The notes: generated by a model not told the origin, from the sequence alone. A stretch of DNA of 64,000 bases from Corylus avellana (GCF_901000735.1 NC_081550.1:950669-1014668); one strand, 5' to 3'. Numbered from the stretch's first letter, positions 12,815 to 25,831 are shown. Program-made: numbers and translations.

Positions 12815-14684
12815 CAGAAGTCCCATTAATGCAGTGACTCTTGAAATCACAAGCGGCAGCTTACTGAGATCAAAGTCGACATGAATACTTTTCCTCTCGA
12901 TACTCACATTAATATCTTCATATATCCTTTCGACCCTACAGTATAAACCTCTTGATTCATATGTACTTTCATCACATAAATTACAAAGTAAATATTCAGA
13001 TTGGAGGCAAAAGAAATTTTCATAAAAACTAACCACATTCTTCCTTCATCATCCAATATTTTGATCAGGATAAGCTTAATCACATGGTAGCACTCCTGGA
13101 CAGCATACTTCATATAGTCATCCCTTGAGATCCTTTCCCAGAGCTCATCATGTGAATCTCTACTCTGAGTACTCTCTACGGCAATATCTTTAGCCAGAAA
13201 TATCTACAAAATTATGATGAATTAAACTCAAATTATAGTTGAAGATGCACATTTGGAAAAAGAATCACAAACTAAAAAAAAAAAAAAATTAAAAATATAA
13301 AGCAACTGAACGACCTTGCTAGCAAGGAGAAAAAGGGGCCACTGAACCAAGGGGAGATTTCCAAAATACTTTGGCATGAGAAGCAACTCCATTTCCCTGC
13401 CACCCCAAAAAAGATGGCATCAAAACATAGCAAGTAGAGCAAATCTCACAGTTATGTAAATAAAAGCCAATAGAAATAAAAACTATCAAAGTGAAAACAA
13501 ATACAATTTTTTATTTTTTTTGCTCACAAAAAAAAAAAAAAAAAAGACTATTTGATTACTCACAAGTTAGTAATATAATCTTCTTCCCTTAAATTCTTTA
13601 TGATCTCATTCCAAAATGGAGCAAATCGAGCAGCATCAACCTTGTTCTTCTCCACATCCTTCAGAGACAAAACATTATTATTACTTTACAAGAAATTATA
13701 TTCTGGAATGTGATCTAAAGAAATAAGTCATGTAGACTATGCTTTCAGAAAAAATTTCAGTCACTTGGAGGACAGATTCTAGACCTCAACCTGGAGTTCC
13801 ACATAAAGGAATCAGACTTCCAAAGACAAACAGCATAATACTTTCATCAACATCATAAGAAAAAAAAAATGACAATATAGAAACGTAAAAACAATTTTGC
13901 ATACTTTTCGGCAACCAAAAAATAAAATACAGAAAATCAATTTGAAGCCACAAATTACTTGAAACCCTGAACCCTTGACAAATATTACATAGATTGTAAT
14001 TATTTTTTGACAATTAACTTATGAAAAATGGCCTTCCTGATAAGTCTAATTATTCTTTTGCAGTCTGAACAAAGAAAAGATGACTACTCTATAAAATATA
14101 TTTATGCAGCTTTCACCATAAAGATTTCAATGAAAGAAGCTTTTCTCTTTTTGTCTTTGATGGATGACTCACCTGACTGTAAGAAGAACGACGAGTCCTG
14201 CAAAAGACATATTGCATTCAGATGCAAAACAAAACAAAGCAACATAAACATAGGAACACATATTTGTCCACAAACAACTGAATCATAATATCAATGATTA
14301 TTGAGGGCAAAAGAACAAATAATGGGTTAAAACTCAACCTGTTAGGAAGGGGAACATGAAGAGTGTCCACAAAAGCTCCAGGAAACTGCTCAAAAAGAGT
14401 GTGAAGGGCTTCCAACGACCTAATCTGAAGATCATGAGAAAAAAAAAAATGACATTTAAAGCACTACTCAATTGGGGTGCAACTCATGGTAAAAGACAGA
14501 TTTTTTTTTTTTTTTTCAGAAGTGGGGTAGACACAGAGTTAACATTGGCGGTGGATGAAGGAACTTTGTAATATAGGAACTGTACAAAACCTTCTTCTTC
14601 TTCTTTTTTTTTTCAATTTCTTTGATAAAAAATACTAACCTCCCTCAAACTACATTCTTTTTGTACATACACCCTCAAACTACC

Positions 14685-15258
14685 ATTATTTGGAAGAGTA
14701 AAGATCCTCCGAGAGTGGCTTTTTTCGTATGGACGGCGGTGATGGGAAAAATATTACCGTTGGACAATTTACGTAAGAAGAACATTATAGTGGCAGAGTG
14801 GTGAATTTATTGATCATTTATTATTGCATTGTGAAGTTGCTTTAGAGGTATGGAACATGGTTCTTCAACTGTTTGATGTTACGTGGGTGATGCCGGGTAG
14901 GATGAAGGAATGCTTGGGAAGTTGGAGAGGGCAAAGGGGTAAGTGTTCAGTTCTACAAATCTAGAGAATGGCTCTTGTGTGTAATGTGGTGCTTACGGAG
15001 AGAAAGAAATGCATGGAATTTTGAGGACCGTGAAATTGGACTTATAGAGTTTAAGAAAAGGGTGCTCAAAACGCTTTTCTCATGGAGAGTATTGTGGCAT
15101 TCTTTGCAAGTTTCAACGCTTGCGGAATTCCTAGAATTATGTGCGCCATTTTCAGTTTAAAGCTTGTATTTGTGGGCTCTTTTGTATACTTTTTGTGTAC
15201 ATGGGTTGCGCCCCTTGCGCTTTTAATATATTGATATTACCTATCAAAAAAAAAAAAA
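14685..15258 (+). mobile_element. 5'-truncated LINE 3' end (copy A)
   Basis: This plus-strand remnant of LINE ORF2 carries the zf-RVT C-terminal region ([16 protein letters not shown], then [12 protein letters not shown] and [17 protein letters not shown]), the 3' UTR with GGTTGCGCCCC near 15204, and a poly(A) tail at 15246-15258. It lies in the intron between GSL8 exons 15822-15908 and 14339-14424, antisense to the gene. Relative to copy B it lacks about 26 bp near 14795-14805, which shifts its frame; segment C shares this deletion. Confidence 0.8.
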
Positions 15259-15433
15259 GAAGAGAAACCCCTCCATTAACCATCTGGTCCAACCGCAAAC
15301 CCCAATGGGAGGGATGGGATTGCAAATTTTTTAAACTTTGATACACTAAATTTAGAGTTTTTGAATTTTGAGGGGATGATTGCAAAACTAATGAAAGTTT
15401 AGAAGAGTTAAGTGAAGCTTTAAAGCATATAAA

Positions 15434-15670
15434 CAAGGGCGATGAAAGTTTCAGGTGTCTTGGGGATGGCCACACCACCCTCTTAGACCAGAGGGAATGG
15501 TTCGAGCCAAGTCCCAACCCAACTCAAGGGTTTTCAGGGATGGCCAAAGGGGGAGGTTCGGCCATCCTCAAGTGTTTGGAAGTTGTTCGAGCCACCCCTA
15601 CTCAAAGGTTTTCGGGGATGCCCGAACCACCCCCCCAACCCTAAGGAATGGCTCGGCCACAAAAGTATGA
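15434..15670. repeat. GC-rich 'gggatggcc...accacccc' intronic repeat
   Basis: The stretch has repeated short units (GGGGATGGCC, TTCGAGCCA, CTCAAGGGTTTTC), much richer in GC than the surrounding intron. It occurs again at 45951-46187, and a diverged form (accaccctcaag, accaccctta) is at 20755-20830. No coding sense is seen. It is probably a dispersed repeat of unknown class. Confidence 0.4.
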
Positions 15671-17380
15671 TAAGCTTTACCTCAAGAAAAGCACTAAATG
15701 GGAGAACTCCCTCATAAATGAGTATAGATTGATAGGAGAAAGATAATATTTACACATGAAAGGAAAGTATAACACATTAAGAAAAAAGAAATCTAATGAG
15801 ATCTAATAAAATGTAACATACCTCCCCAAGACGATCTCTTGCCCCAAGCAAGAAGCCCCAAACAGCAGATATTATAGTGTAAAACACATGGATATCTAAA
15901 AGATAGATCTGTACCAGGAAAATTAAAAAGGATAGGACAAAAATAAATGAGAGAGAGAGAGAGAGACTTAAAAAAAAAACCACTCAGCGAAAGAAATCAA
16001 AGTTGAGATAGAGCACAACAAATTAGTTTCCGAAAACCAGAACTCTGAATCAGAGATATTTTATATAAGATACTAGAGAGGGCGACACATCATTATGTCT
16101 GCATCCTCAATTCAGTACATAATCTTTTTGTGAGTTCTCTATTTTTCTAATGTAGTTATTTGTTACTTATCTTGCACATCCCACATTAGGTTACCAGCTT
16201 ATCATTTTCCAAAGAAATGTTGGAGATCTATACTAAAACCAAAAAAAAAAGAACCGAACTCTTAAGAAGATATGAAATGAAATAACATAAAATGAAATTC
16301 AAATATTTTACAATTACAATTAGGCCCTTAAAGTTCAAATGAACTGAACTCTTCTCCAACAAACCACTTGGTAGCAAAGATCTCAAAAATGGGACCAATT
16401 CCAGGTAAAAAGGCCTAAAGAAGATTTACAAGGAAGGTGATTCTAGAGCTATAATTGATACTATTAAGGTTCAAATCCCCATGCATATTTGGATGCTTGT
16501 GAAAAGTAGAAGAAATTTGTATCATTGTTTGAAAATGTGAAAAGTTGGATCATATTCAGAGAAGCTGGACAGCAGATGCTTTGGGAGCCTATGGTCCACA
16601 ATTACTAGTATAAAAGCCATTGGTTTGGATCTATCCTGCAATCAAAGGATGGATATCAATGTTGACATTTAGGGCATGTTGTTCCCTTCTGTTTCTAGCT
16701 GGTTTATCCAAAAAAAGAAAAGAAAAGAAACAAAGCAACTACTATTCAAACTAAAAACCTCATCATACTCCTGAGTCAAAATCAATTCACTGATTTTCTT
16801 GTGTCTAATTGACTAACTCATCACCAAGGAATTATAAAGTAAGAGCAAGCCTGATCCCACCCTTTTCAATTTAATATTCAATGGAGCTCCTTAACAAAAA
16901 GAATTGTGAATATTTTCAGATGTATCGAATATGTATCTGGGAGTATACAGTCCAAATAAAAATTCAAGTAGACCGTGAGTGTCAAATATGGGCATGGCCT
17001 CTTTCTCGAAGTATCTATGCCACCCCGGTCACCAGAAGGTGTTTTTCAGGTGGAAGACTTCTGGAACTAAATTGTTTCACAAAAATAAATTGAATCGCAC
17101 AAAGAAAAAGGTGGAAAAAGAACACAATCTCAAAACATGCAGCCCAGATATTAGATTGCTTAAGTCAAAAGAACCAAAAATTTAATTGAAATGATTATTG
17201 TAGGATTGCAGAATATATGAAAAATAGGAATTCAAACTTACAGCCACCACAGGAGCCCATAAGCTAGCAACTGTCAATGTATTATGGTTATCTGCAATAA
17301 ATGAAAGCAGTTTAAAGATCAAGCAGCATCGATGATGAAAATGGGAAATCAGGTTAGGAACCCCTATATTTTTTACCATT

Positions 17381-17597
17381 TTGACTTAAAGACCCCATTT
17401 TTCAATTTTATAAATTTAAAAGAATAAACAGTCAACTTTTTTATTAGAGGAGCATAGTTATATTTTTATATCCATTTCTGTTACTTATTTGATAAAAAGG
17501 CTGACGGAGGTCTCAAATATAGAATGGGCCTAAATTCCGTCTTAAAGTCAAAATGGCAAAAAGTACGAGTGATCCTGGCCAGATTTCCTGAAGAAAC
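17381..17597. mobile_element. Copy-A-specific insertion with inverted ends (MITE-like)
   Basis: About 215 bp are present in copy A but absent from the collinear intron at 47913-47930. Its ends carry an inverted repeat: ACCATTTTGACTTAAAG at the left and CTTAAAGTCAAAATGG at the right. No clear target-site duplication is visible, and a deletion in the other copy is possible. Confidence 0.5.
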
Positions 17598-17820
17598 TTA
17601 ACAGAAATATTCAAATTCGTTACTTAAGAAGTCAAATACACACTCATAAATGACAGACCATAAGATGATCTAACCTAGTATCAGAAGCAAAGCAAATAAA
17701 CGAAACTTGACACGAAGAGACAAGAAATCATGGAAGCCAATTTCTAAACTATCTTCCTTTTTTTTTTTAATAGACAAAATGATGTCATTAAGTTAAAACG
17801 TTGAGTCTACCAATGATAAA

Positions 17821-17920
17821 NNNNNNNNNNNNNNNNNNNNNNNNNNNNNNNNNNNNNNNNNNNNNNNNNNNNNNNNNNNNNNNNNNNNNNNNNNNNNNNN
17901 NNNNNNNNNNNNNNNNNNNN
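17821..17920. other. Assembly gap (100 N)
   Basis: A 100-base placeholder separates contig 1 from a 1.2-kb contig. The left flank is GSL8 intron (matching 48146); the right flank is unrelated gene sequence. Confidence 0.99.
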
Positions 17921-17977
17921 GTGGGGTTTTATTAGTTGATTAATTAGTTTCTTAATCTTAAATTGTTATTCTTATAG

Positions 17978-18973
17978 ATTGTCAAGAATGGACAAATAAA
18001 GTTCGTGGTCGACATCTTGCTGGGGGTCAGATTCTCCATGATTGGTAGATTTGTGTAAGTTTCTCACTTCTTTTAATTTTCCATTCATTTGGACATCTTG
18101 AAGAAAAGCTTTTATAGTGTAATGCATGGTTAGGAAATTTGATCATATTTATATAGAGGAACCCCCTTTTTGAATTATTTGTTACTATCTTAGTCACACA
18201 TGCAAAAGTTACATTGACTATATATACTAAAAATTTTAATTGTTGTCAAATAATACAAATTGGGTTGATCCCTTTGAGGTTTTCCACACAGCAAACTATA
18301 GCACAACATACTGGCTTTGTTTGATAACACTTTTTTTAATCTCCCTTTAGTTTTTATGTTCAAAACAAAAACATTAATAATAAACAATCCAAAACACAAA
18401 GTACTCAATTTTTTTTTTTTTTTTTTTTTTTTATTTTTTATATCACATCGTAACACTTAAAAAAAGAAAAGAAAAAAAAATCTTAAAAGCAGCAACAAGC
18501 CTGTGTAGCCCATGCACATTTGAAACTAGGGTCTTCAATTGTTATAATCCAATATGAATTTCAAGTAAAATTGTTTATGGCTTGTTAGATAATTTTTGGC
18601 ATGAGTAATTTTGGGATGTTTGGTATCTCAGTTGAATATGATTTTCATGCTGTGTCACTTGGTGGTAGGAAATCTGGCAACAACATATATGAAATTACAA
18701 TGGATGATGCAGCAATAATTGGAGGCCCATTTGGATATCCTATTGAGATGGAAAGGAAGTTTAACCTGGAGCTACTGTAAGATCATTCTTTCAATATGAC
18801 CGCATTTTCTGTTTGTTTATAGCTACATACTATTATAAATTGTTGGCCAACTAGAAGCTTATGCAAAATGAATTTTACATTGCAGATATGATGATGATAA
18901 GATCAGAATCACCCGGGGCTATAATAATATTATTTTTGTGCATTTGAGGATGGAGGGATCAAAGCAGAAATAA
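17978..18973 (+). CDS. 3' part of a gene, possibly PAP/fibrillin family (three exons)
   Basis: Three exons with consensus splice sites join in frame: 17978-18054, 18669-18776, 18896-18973 (TAA at 18971-18973). The predicted end includes GQIKFVVDILLGVRFSMIG, then MDDAAIIGGPFGYPIEMERK, then DDDKIRITRGYNNIIFVHLR and a short tail. 'D..IRI.RG..N..FV' near the end is reminiscent of plastid lipid-associated (PAP/fibrillin) proteins, which bind lipids in chloroplasts; this assignment is from memory and weak. The 5' exons are missing because the contig starts at 17921. The ORF is on an isolated 1.2-kb contig, so its relation to neighbours is uncertain. Confidence 0.5.
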
Positions 18974-19113
18974 AACGCTGTTGGATTGACAAAAAGAATT
19001 TATAATCATTTGCTTTGTACATCTACTGTCCATAAATGGATTTCTTGCCTCTGAAGAAAGAAATACTAGAGTAAAAATATTTGTTCTTACTGCCTGTCCA
19101 GTCTAGTGAAAAA

Positions 19114-19213
19114 NNNNNNNNNNNNNNNNNNNNNNNNNNNNNNNNNNNNNNNNNNNNNNNNNNNNNNNNNNNNNNNNNNNNNNNNNNNNNNNNNNNNNNN
19201 NNNNNNNNNNNNN
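19114..19213. other. Assembly gap (100 N)
   Basis: A 100-base placeholder cuts off the 3' part of the minus-strand gene to its right. Confidence 0.99.
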
Positions 19214-19935
19214 GGTGATCGCAGCCGAATCAACCCTTTCATCGATCCATACCCATCCACACCCCACTCCTCCTTGGCCATATCCCCTAGCACCTCCCTT
19301 GACGGCGAGAACATCGGAGTTGGCAGCACCGCAGGCGTCACAGCACACGGCGACACCAGCTCGGCAATCCCTCCCGCCTTCTTCGCCCTGATTATAAACG
19401 ACGTCGTGTTCCTAGGCGCGTAAGGCGCGAACCTATTGTTGTTAAATTTCTTCTTAGGGTAGAATTTCCGGGCTTTCAGCCTATTCTGTGACTGCAATTC
19501 CTGAAGAGTTGGGGGTTTGTACCCTCCACTGCTACTCGGACCGCTTATCACCGCCGTGTTGGGCATCTGCACTGACATCGGCATGGACATCGGTTTCTCC
19601 ATCCTCCTTAGGTCCTTGCGCTTATCAGGAACCTTCTTACCCTTCCAATTGCCTCGTCCAGGCTTCATCGACGGCTTCGAGGCCGTCATCACATAATTCG
19701 GCTTCAAAGAAGAAGAGCTCTGGAACTTCTTGTTAGGATGATCCATCGAAGCCACCTGTTGTGGCCATACTTGATTGTTGTAGCTCCGATTCAGCATCAT
19801 CATCTGCGGCTGCTGAGACTGGCTCAGCGCCTGGGACTGAGCCATCATCTGAATCTGAGGAGGCGGAGGCTGGCTCATCATCTGGTTCATCATCTGCGGA
19901 GGCTGCTTATTCATAATCTGCGACTGATCGTTCAT
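19214..19935 (-). CDS. Uncharacterised Met/Gln/Pro-rich protein, N-terminal part
   Basis: The frame starts at the ATG at 19935-19933 and is open for about 240 codons to the gap. Residues 1-50 are Met/Gln/Pro/Ser-rich. Residues about 68-115 are basic (GRGNWKGKKVPDKRKDLRRM), followed by PPTLQELQSQNRLKARKFYP and KKKFNNNRFAPYAPRNTTSF. The last visible part, MAKEEWGVDGYGSMKGLIRL, looks like a conserved plant motif but I cannot name the family. Composition suggests a nuclear or RNA-associated protein; this is inference. The C-terminus is lost in the gap, and apparent codons beyond 19214 are not real. Confidence 0.7.
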
Positions 19936-19962
19936 CGTTTCTCCACCAATTAAATCGAAACC

Positions 19963-20082
19963 AAACCCTAGAAAACCCTAGATATTTCGCTATTCCTCTC
20001 AAATACCTTGTGCGTTAATTAACTGAATCCGAAATTGAAACGTTTGCGGCAAACGAACAAACAAACACAGATCGAAACCCTA
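19963..20082 (-). promoter_or_regulatory. Three telo-box-like motifs upstream of the Met/Gln-rich gene
   Basis: AAACCCTA occurs at 19963-19970, 19973-19980 and 20075-20082, within 150 bp upstream of the ATG at 19935. Telo-boxes are known near the 5' ends of many plant translation and cell-cycle genes. Their clustering here supports this being the real 5' end, probably the 5' UTR or proximal promoter. Some chance occurrence is possible. Confidence 0.5.
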
Positions 20083-20502
20083 GAAACCTATTCTACTCCA
20101 TGTTCCGATCATTAAAGATCTCCGAGCGTGTTTTATCTTTATTTACCGAGAAAATTTTAAATTTTCAGGCGAAATGAGAGGGTGATTGATTTTCTTGCGC
20201 TTTCTCTCTCTCTAGAAATCTGGAAAGCTCTGAGGAATGGAATCGCGATTTCTTTCCAAAGGGGTCGTTTAAGGAGTGTTCGGAAAGCGTCGAAGGGTGC
20301 TTTTATAGGCAGAGAAGGGGTGGGGTGGGCGGTTGGATTTAGGGCATTCGGAAATGGATGGTTGAGATGGAGGCTGCGTGTCGGCCATGTGTCATTGAAA
20401 TCGTCAATAGGATTTGGAACTCACACGGCTTGTTGCCCTTTTATGTTTCTACGAAGAATAATGCTGGTCTCTATAATTGGGCTCACATTGCAATGTAATT
20501 AG

Positions 20503-21972
20503 CTCTAGATTTTATTTTTTTTAGTTTCTTTCTTATGAACAAGAGTTGATTTGAATTCAAATAGCGACAGATCATTCTGTTTACCTTTCATTAAATTTAT
20601 AATCGTTCCACTAAGTCATACCTTCTATAAAAAGACGACATGTATCTCATTCAATAAAAGACAAAAATAATAAAAAATAAAAAAATAAAATTTCGTAATT
20701 ATTAATATTAATATTTTTTAAAAAAAAAAAACACACAAATTTTCAAGAGTGTCCGAACCACCCTCAAGCTTTTTTAGGTGGTCAAATACCACCCTTAAGG
20801 TGACAAAAAGGGTGAATAAACCACCCCAAACTATAGTAGCAAATAGATGGACAGATAAAAAGTTAAAAAAGTTTATATTTGAGGTGGCGAGTGGCCCGAT
20901 TTTCATAAACTATTCAAATCGATAGCGAATCAAGTAGCTCATTATAAATAAAATTGCTATCGATTTGGATAGTTTATTCCTTCTCACCAATAGGAAGAAC
21001 TTAAAAATGCTTACCAAATAAACCGTCTTACCAAAAGGAAAGTGGGAAATCATTCAAGGGATCAATATTCTTTCATCAAAAATTGGTGAGCATTTTTCTT
21101 TTTTGCCAAAAGAGGGGATGAAAAGGTGTGGGTAGGAGACAAAGTAATTGGATATTCTCCTCTGAACCAGGTACTCTTATTTCTATTCTACTTTGTTTCT
21201 CTTCTTTCTTTGCTAGGAATTATTCCTTGAACGGGCCCACTAAAGCCAGTGATAAAATGTCTGACTTCCTACTGGTATAGAACCTAACTCTTTTTTCTCT
21301 CTTATTTTTTTCTTTCCTAAAATACATTTTCACCCTTTCAAATTGAAGATTGTCCCGGTTCTAATATGAACAATTTCATCTAAAATTTCTATTATTGTAA
21401 ATATAAATCTCGTGTCTATCTTCGTGTTCATTTCATTTACTAGTTTTAAAACATGCGATTTGAAAAAATAGCAGTTAACAAAAACACATTTTAAAAATGC
21501 AATAAGGGCTTTGATAAAATCATAGTTCGGTGCATATGGTTTGAACTGTAATTTTTATTTTTCAAACGCATTTACAAACCAAATGCTTTCCGTAATTTTG
21601 TTTAAAAACGCGCATTTGGCATACGAAATCGCAGGCCAAGTGCTTTTCGTCAACTAAATAACAGCATATCTCATGTGAAGTACCAAAACAAAATGTCCTT
21701 CAGAATAAACAACATTGTGAGAGAGGGAAGGAAAAATAAAGATTAAAAATAACAAAATATATATTTTTATATGACCAAAAATGATCTTATATATAGTACC
21801 CATCAACAAAACATATCTACTCACAACGCTTTTTATCAAATAGGCATACAGGGGATTGCTACATCACACACAAAAAAAAAAATCACACTGCCTCGGGAGG
21901 TGGCAAGTAACATTGAGGTGGAACGTCTCTCTTTCACAATAAAATGTACAGGGCTAAATGTACTCATCATAG
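20503..21972. other. Intergenic region between the Met/Gln-rich gene and GSL8
   Basis: I see no gene in this AT-rich stretch. It holds the promoter side of the minus-strand gene (left), a short 'accaccct' repeat at 20755-20830 related to the element at 15434-15670, and the GSL8 3' UTR and terminator side (right). A minus-strand AATAAA (TTTATT on plus) near 21555 is a possible but distant poly(A) signal. Confidence 0.5.
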
Positions 21973-22737
21973 CTAACTGTTGGGGTTGTTTCCGGCGAGA
22001 ATTAGAGAAATTTCCAACCCCCGGCTGAAAGCCTGGTTAAACATGAGGCGGGTTTGGAAAGTTGATACAAACGGGAACCATGAAACGAATGCAACAGGAA
22101 TGAAAATGAGCATCCCCATCCCAGCATCATATAAACGCCCAAGTGAACGGATTGATTTCCACAATCCCAGCTTTTTTACGTAAGGCTTCCAAGCGGCAGC
22201 AATCTGCAAATCATAGTATAAATCATGTTAAAGCATGCAAGAATAAACTCGGTCTCACTAATATTTTCTCCAAGAAGAGTAGAAAACAATTACAAGCATT
22301 CAAAGAAATGTTGTATGCACAGGAATAGGTGTCAACAACCCTTGGTTATTGCCTTTTGAGCAACCCTCTCTTGGCGACCTGCTCGACAACCAAGAGATCC
22401 TGAAAGGGATCGGTTGTGTTTGGGTGATGATTTGTGAAGCGTTTGTAAATGTGGAAAGGAATATTATTGAAAGATGACTCCAGTTAGGGTAGGAGTTCAC
22501 CAGCATACAAGGTATTCGATCAAATGACTCAATGAATTCACCCTTATGCTAATGACTTATTTTTATAGAGAAACTACTGTAACTAACAATTCAATTGATG
22601 ACGACTCAATGCAATTGATAAGAATCCCAAACAACATAACCAACTGGACATCTACCTCTTATCCTTTATTCCTGCTCTTATGGTTGTCATAAGATGCATT
22701 CAAGCAACATTGAGACTAGTTGAAGTAAGGGGCCTCT

Positions 22738-22783
<46 letters not shown>

Positions 22784-23985
22784 CAGGAAAAAGAAAAAGA
22801 AAAAGATTACGGATGAGAACTCACCGAAAGGATTCCCCATCCAGTGGGTACAAATGCTAATATGCAAGCAAATACATCCGGCAATGACAAGTCAGTTAAT
22901 ACAACTGCAATTACTAGACCAGCAAGTGCCACCAAAAAGGAGAGGCCTTGGATGAAGCGCAACAAAAGCTGGAAATTGACTGACATCTTCTGGCTGAAGG
23001 TGAAAACCTATGAAACCACCCAAAAAAAGAAAAAGAAATGACGGGTTAAAATCACAAACCAAATAACATGCATTTGAAATTTGGAAGACCAGCACTTGCA
23101 TTATAGGTGATAATACAGACCTTGAAAAGAATTATAAGCACAGCTAGCACCATCCATGACAGGCCATACACCTACAGTTATACACAAACATTGTGACACA
23201 TGAACATCATGAACTTGTGAGCATAAACACTACGCAAAATAAGAATAATTTCGGGGATTAGCCAATAGTACTTTTTTAGGTCCATACAATGAGTCATTTA
23301 CCAAGTCCATTACAGCCTAAAAATTGCATCCCAAAACCTAGACTGCCCTAACCATTATCTATAGAAAACAAAGTAAACAAAATGACGAAATGGCACCTGC
23401 AAATTGTAAAGAATAAACAGACAGAAGACAGTTAAAGTTGCAAATGTAGACTTAAGCAAAGCTTTCACACTAGCTGTTTGCCTCACTCACGCTCCATTCA
23501 GTGCAAATAAGTTAATTTTCGATTTATAAATGCCAATGTAAATTTGAAAACTTGGATATGGTATTGGTGAGTGTCCAAGAGATGTGGTCAATGCTATAAT
23601 ATATGTCAGTTAAGCCTGGAATCTGGACTATAAAAGTGTATCAAATGCTATACTTTATGGGAAAGGTAGAGCGGTTATTTGGTAAATGAAAAAAGATATA
23701 CAAACAGCATTTCGCAAAAATATTAACTAGCAAAAGTAGGCAAACAGAATGCCTGTTAAAGAAAGATGCACTGAAAATGTATCAATTTATGAAGAGAGCT
23801 GTTACCGTCAATGATGTATTCGTTCCTTGCACATGCAGCTTGTAGACAATGCCATACTGGAAGATGAAAAATCTTAGACTCAAAATAGTTTCGGCTATCC
23901 TCCCTCCCAATGTTCGAATATGTGCCTGCAGATGCAATACATACATTTTTTGGGGTAAGTACGATGCAGATGCAACATTCATTAC

Positions 23986-24020
<35 letters not shown>

Positions 24021-25831
24021 AATAATAATAAATAAATAAAAAAGCGGGAGTGACAACAAAAATTAACAAAAAACAAGATAATTGAGAATGCTCCACATGG
24101 ACAAGAGGCAACGGTAGTGTAACTAGGTTGTGTAAAAAGGAATGAGCTGGTGCTCAAACTGGACCAATGAACCTGGTAGACTTGAATGGCAACAAAGGAC
24201 GCAAGCAACCCAAACTAGTTAATATGAGGCTTAATAAGATTTTCCAAAAAGTAAACAATATTCTTCTTGAAAGTCATGCCACCTCTAATATAAAATAGAT
24301 GTTATTTTAGGAAGATCACTATATTTTTAACTTTTCAATAATAGCAGTGCCATTCCAAAAGAAGAAATATTTTTTTAGGGAGTATTAGATTCAATTCATA
24401 AATTAATAATGAATATTCAACAAGTTCAATTCTTATTTACCTCGCCATAGTAACCCACCAGGCAATACCTTGACCTCACACCTCACCCGAGACAAGTTGC
24501 CACAGACTCCAAAGAACTCATTTCTCACAAAAAAGAAAGAAGCCAGGTTTTCTTGCTCATAAAAAAAACCTTTCTAACAGACATGTTAATTACCGGATCA
24601 TCTCTAACTGAAAAGCTTATAACTTATGTTTGGTGTTAGTGTGGTTGTGAGCTTGACATACATTGTAGGCCCACTTCCTAAAGGCTTAACTTTTTGGGAC
24701 TGCAAAGGAGAAAACAGTATAAGAGTTTTACATTAAAAAATTCTGTTTTTTTATTTTTTATTTTTTATTCTATCCTTCTATATTTTTATCATTACCATCT
24801 AATAACAATATGATAGTTCACTCTATCTAAGCAATGCATCATTGGTTCACAAGTGCCAAGACGCTTCAAACTACATAACTTTTTTTTCTTCTTTTTTTTC
24901 CCTACTAAGTAATGCAATCTCATTAAAAAGTGCTAAGAAGAATGATAAATTTAATCATTTACCTAATACTTTAACACTCACCTTATGTTTGGAACCAAAC
25001 AACACAGTAACTGTATAGTTTAGGTTTGAATTCAGAACCCTACTTCTGATAGTATGTTAAATCATCACTTATCCTAAACGCAAACTTTGAACTACATGAC
25101 TTCATGGTCATCAATAAAAGGCCAGAGCTCTAATAAATTGCCTCCACTTAAAAAAAAAAATAAATTCAACCACCATGTCAAACCAAGAACAGATGTAATA
25201 CCAGTTCTTCATCCCACCAAGCTTCCCAACTTTCCGCACCCTTCACCCCAATTCCACCTCTGTAAAGAAGCCAATTAGTCCAATCTTTGAAATCCTCCAC
25301 AACCCTGAAAGGAAAACAGTTATGTCAGTCAATAAAGTGGAGCAGACATTCCTTTCAGCCAATACAAAAAATAGACTTACTTCTGCCACTCAAACCCAGA
25401 TGGATTGAACAAATAGGGAGCAAAAAGCCAAGAAAGAGCCATAAACCAGCTGCTAATTGTAAGAAGAAGGTACGACAGTGCACCACCTTCATTATATCCA
25501 TATGCCAGGTACACTATCAACAAAAGCACGACTTCGAATCTGGAGACAAGACGATGAACTATGGTAGTCATTCCAGGAGTATAGACACTTCATAGGAAAA
25601 TTGGAAGACAGGAATTGCATCAATTTTAACACTAGTTATGGTTTCTATTAAACAAAGGTAGAAGCCAAATATAGAGGAGAAACATGAGCGTATTACTGAC
25701 AAAAAGTACATGCCCAAAAAATATGATTACAAAATCAATTACGTTCCCAAGTTTTCCTTACATAACATCTTACAATGTGACAATGCAATTCTTTCTTTAG
25801 CACAAGCATGTGTGCGCGCATGTGCACACGC

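Larger units (their letters stand above)
3418..17291 (-). pseudogene. GSL8: Partial callose synthase gene, copy A (20 internal exons)
   Basis: Twenty exons, 5' to 3': 17242-17291, 15822-15908, 14339-14424, 14173-14197, 13564-13658, 13315-13396, 13034-13203, 12815-12935, 10032-10129, 9837-9927, 9581-9741, 9371-9480, 7961-8095, 7541-7609, 7288-7465, 7011-7125, 5280-5399, 3804-3919, 3625-3708, 3418-3530. All have GT/AG borders and join without a stop into about 702 codons, from [12 protein letters not shown] in the membrane region to [19 protein letters not shown] in the GT48 catalytic domain. It lacks both ends of the gene here: a LINE replaces the next intron and the contig ends upstream. Because the frame is clean, it looks like an allele on another contig or a very young duplicate rather than a decayed pseudogene; 'pseudogene' is used only because it is incomplete. 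Confidence 0.85.
2969..17820 (-). repeat. Copy A of the internal part of GSL8 (duplicate or alternative haplotype)
   Basis: The block is collinear with 28874-39942 (copy B) and with 40043-48146 (C and its continuation). It starts where the LINE ends and stops at the N run at 17820, in mid-intron. Against B it has scattered substitutions and indels and lacks the 869-bp hAT element (empty site at 6129-6136). Against C it is collinear without any length change from 9540 to at least 15341. Confidence 0.9.

Noticed and set aside
19087..19213. Continuation of the Met/Gln-rich protein through the N run
   Set aside because: Codons across N are meaningless and the sequence beyond 19113 belongs to another contig.
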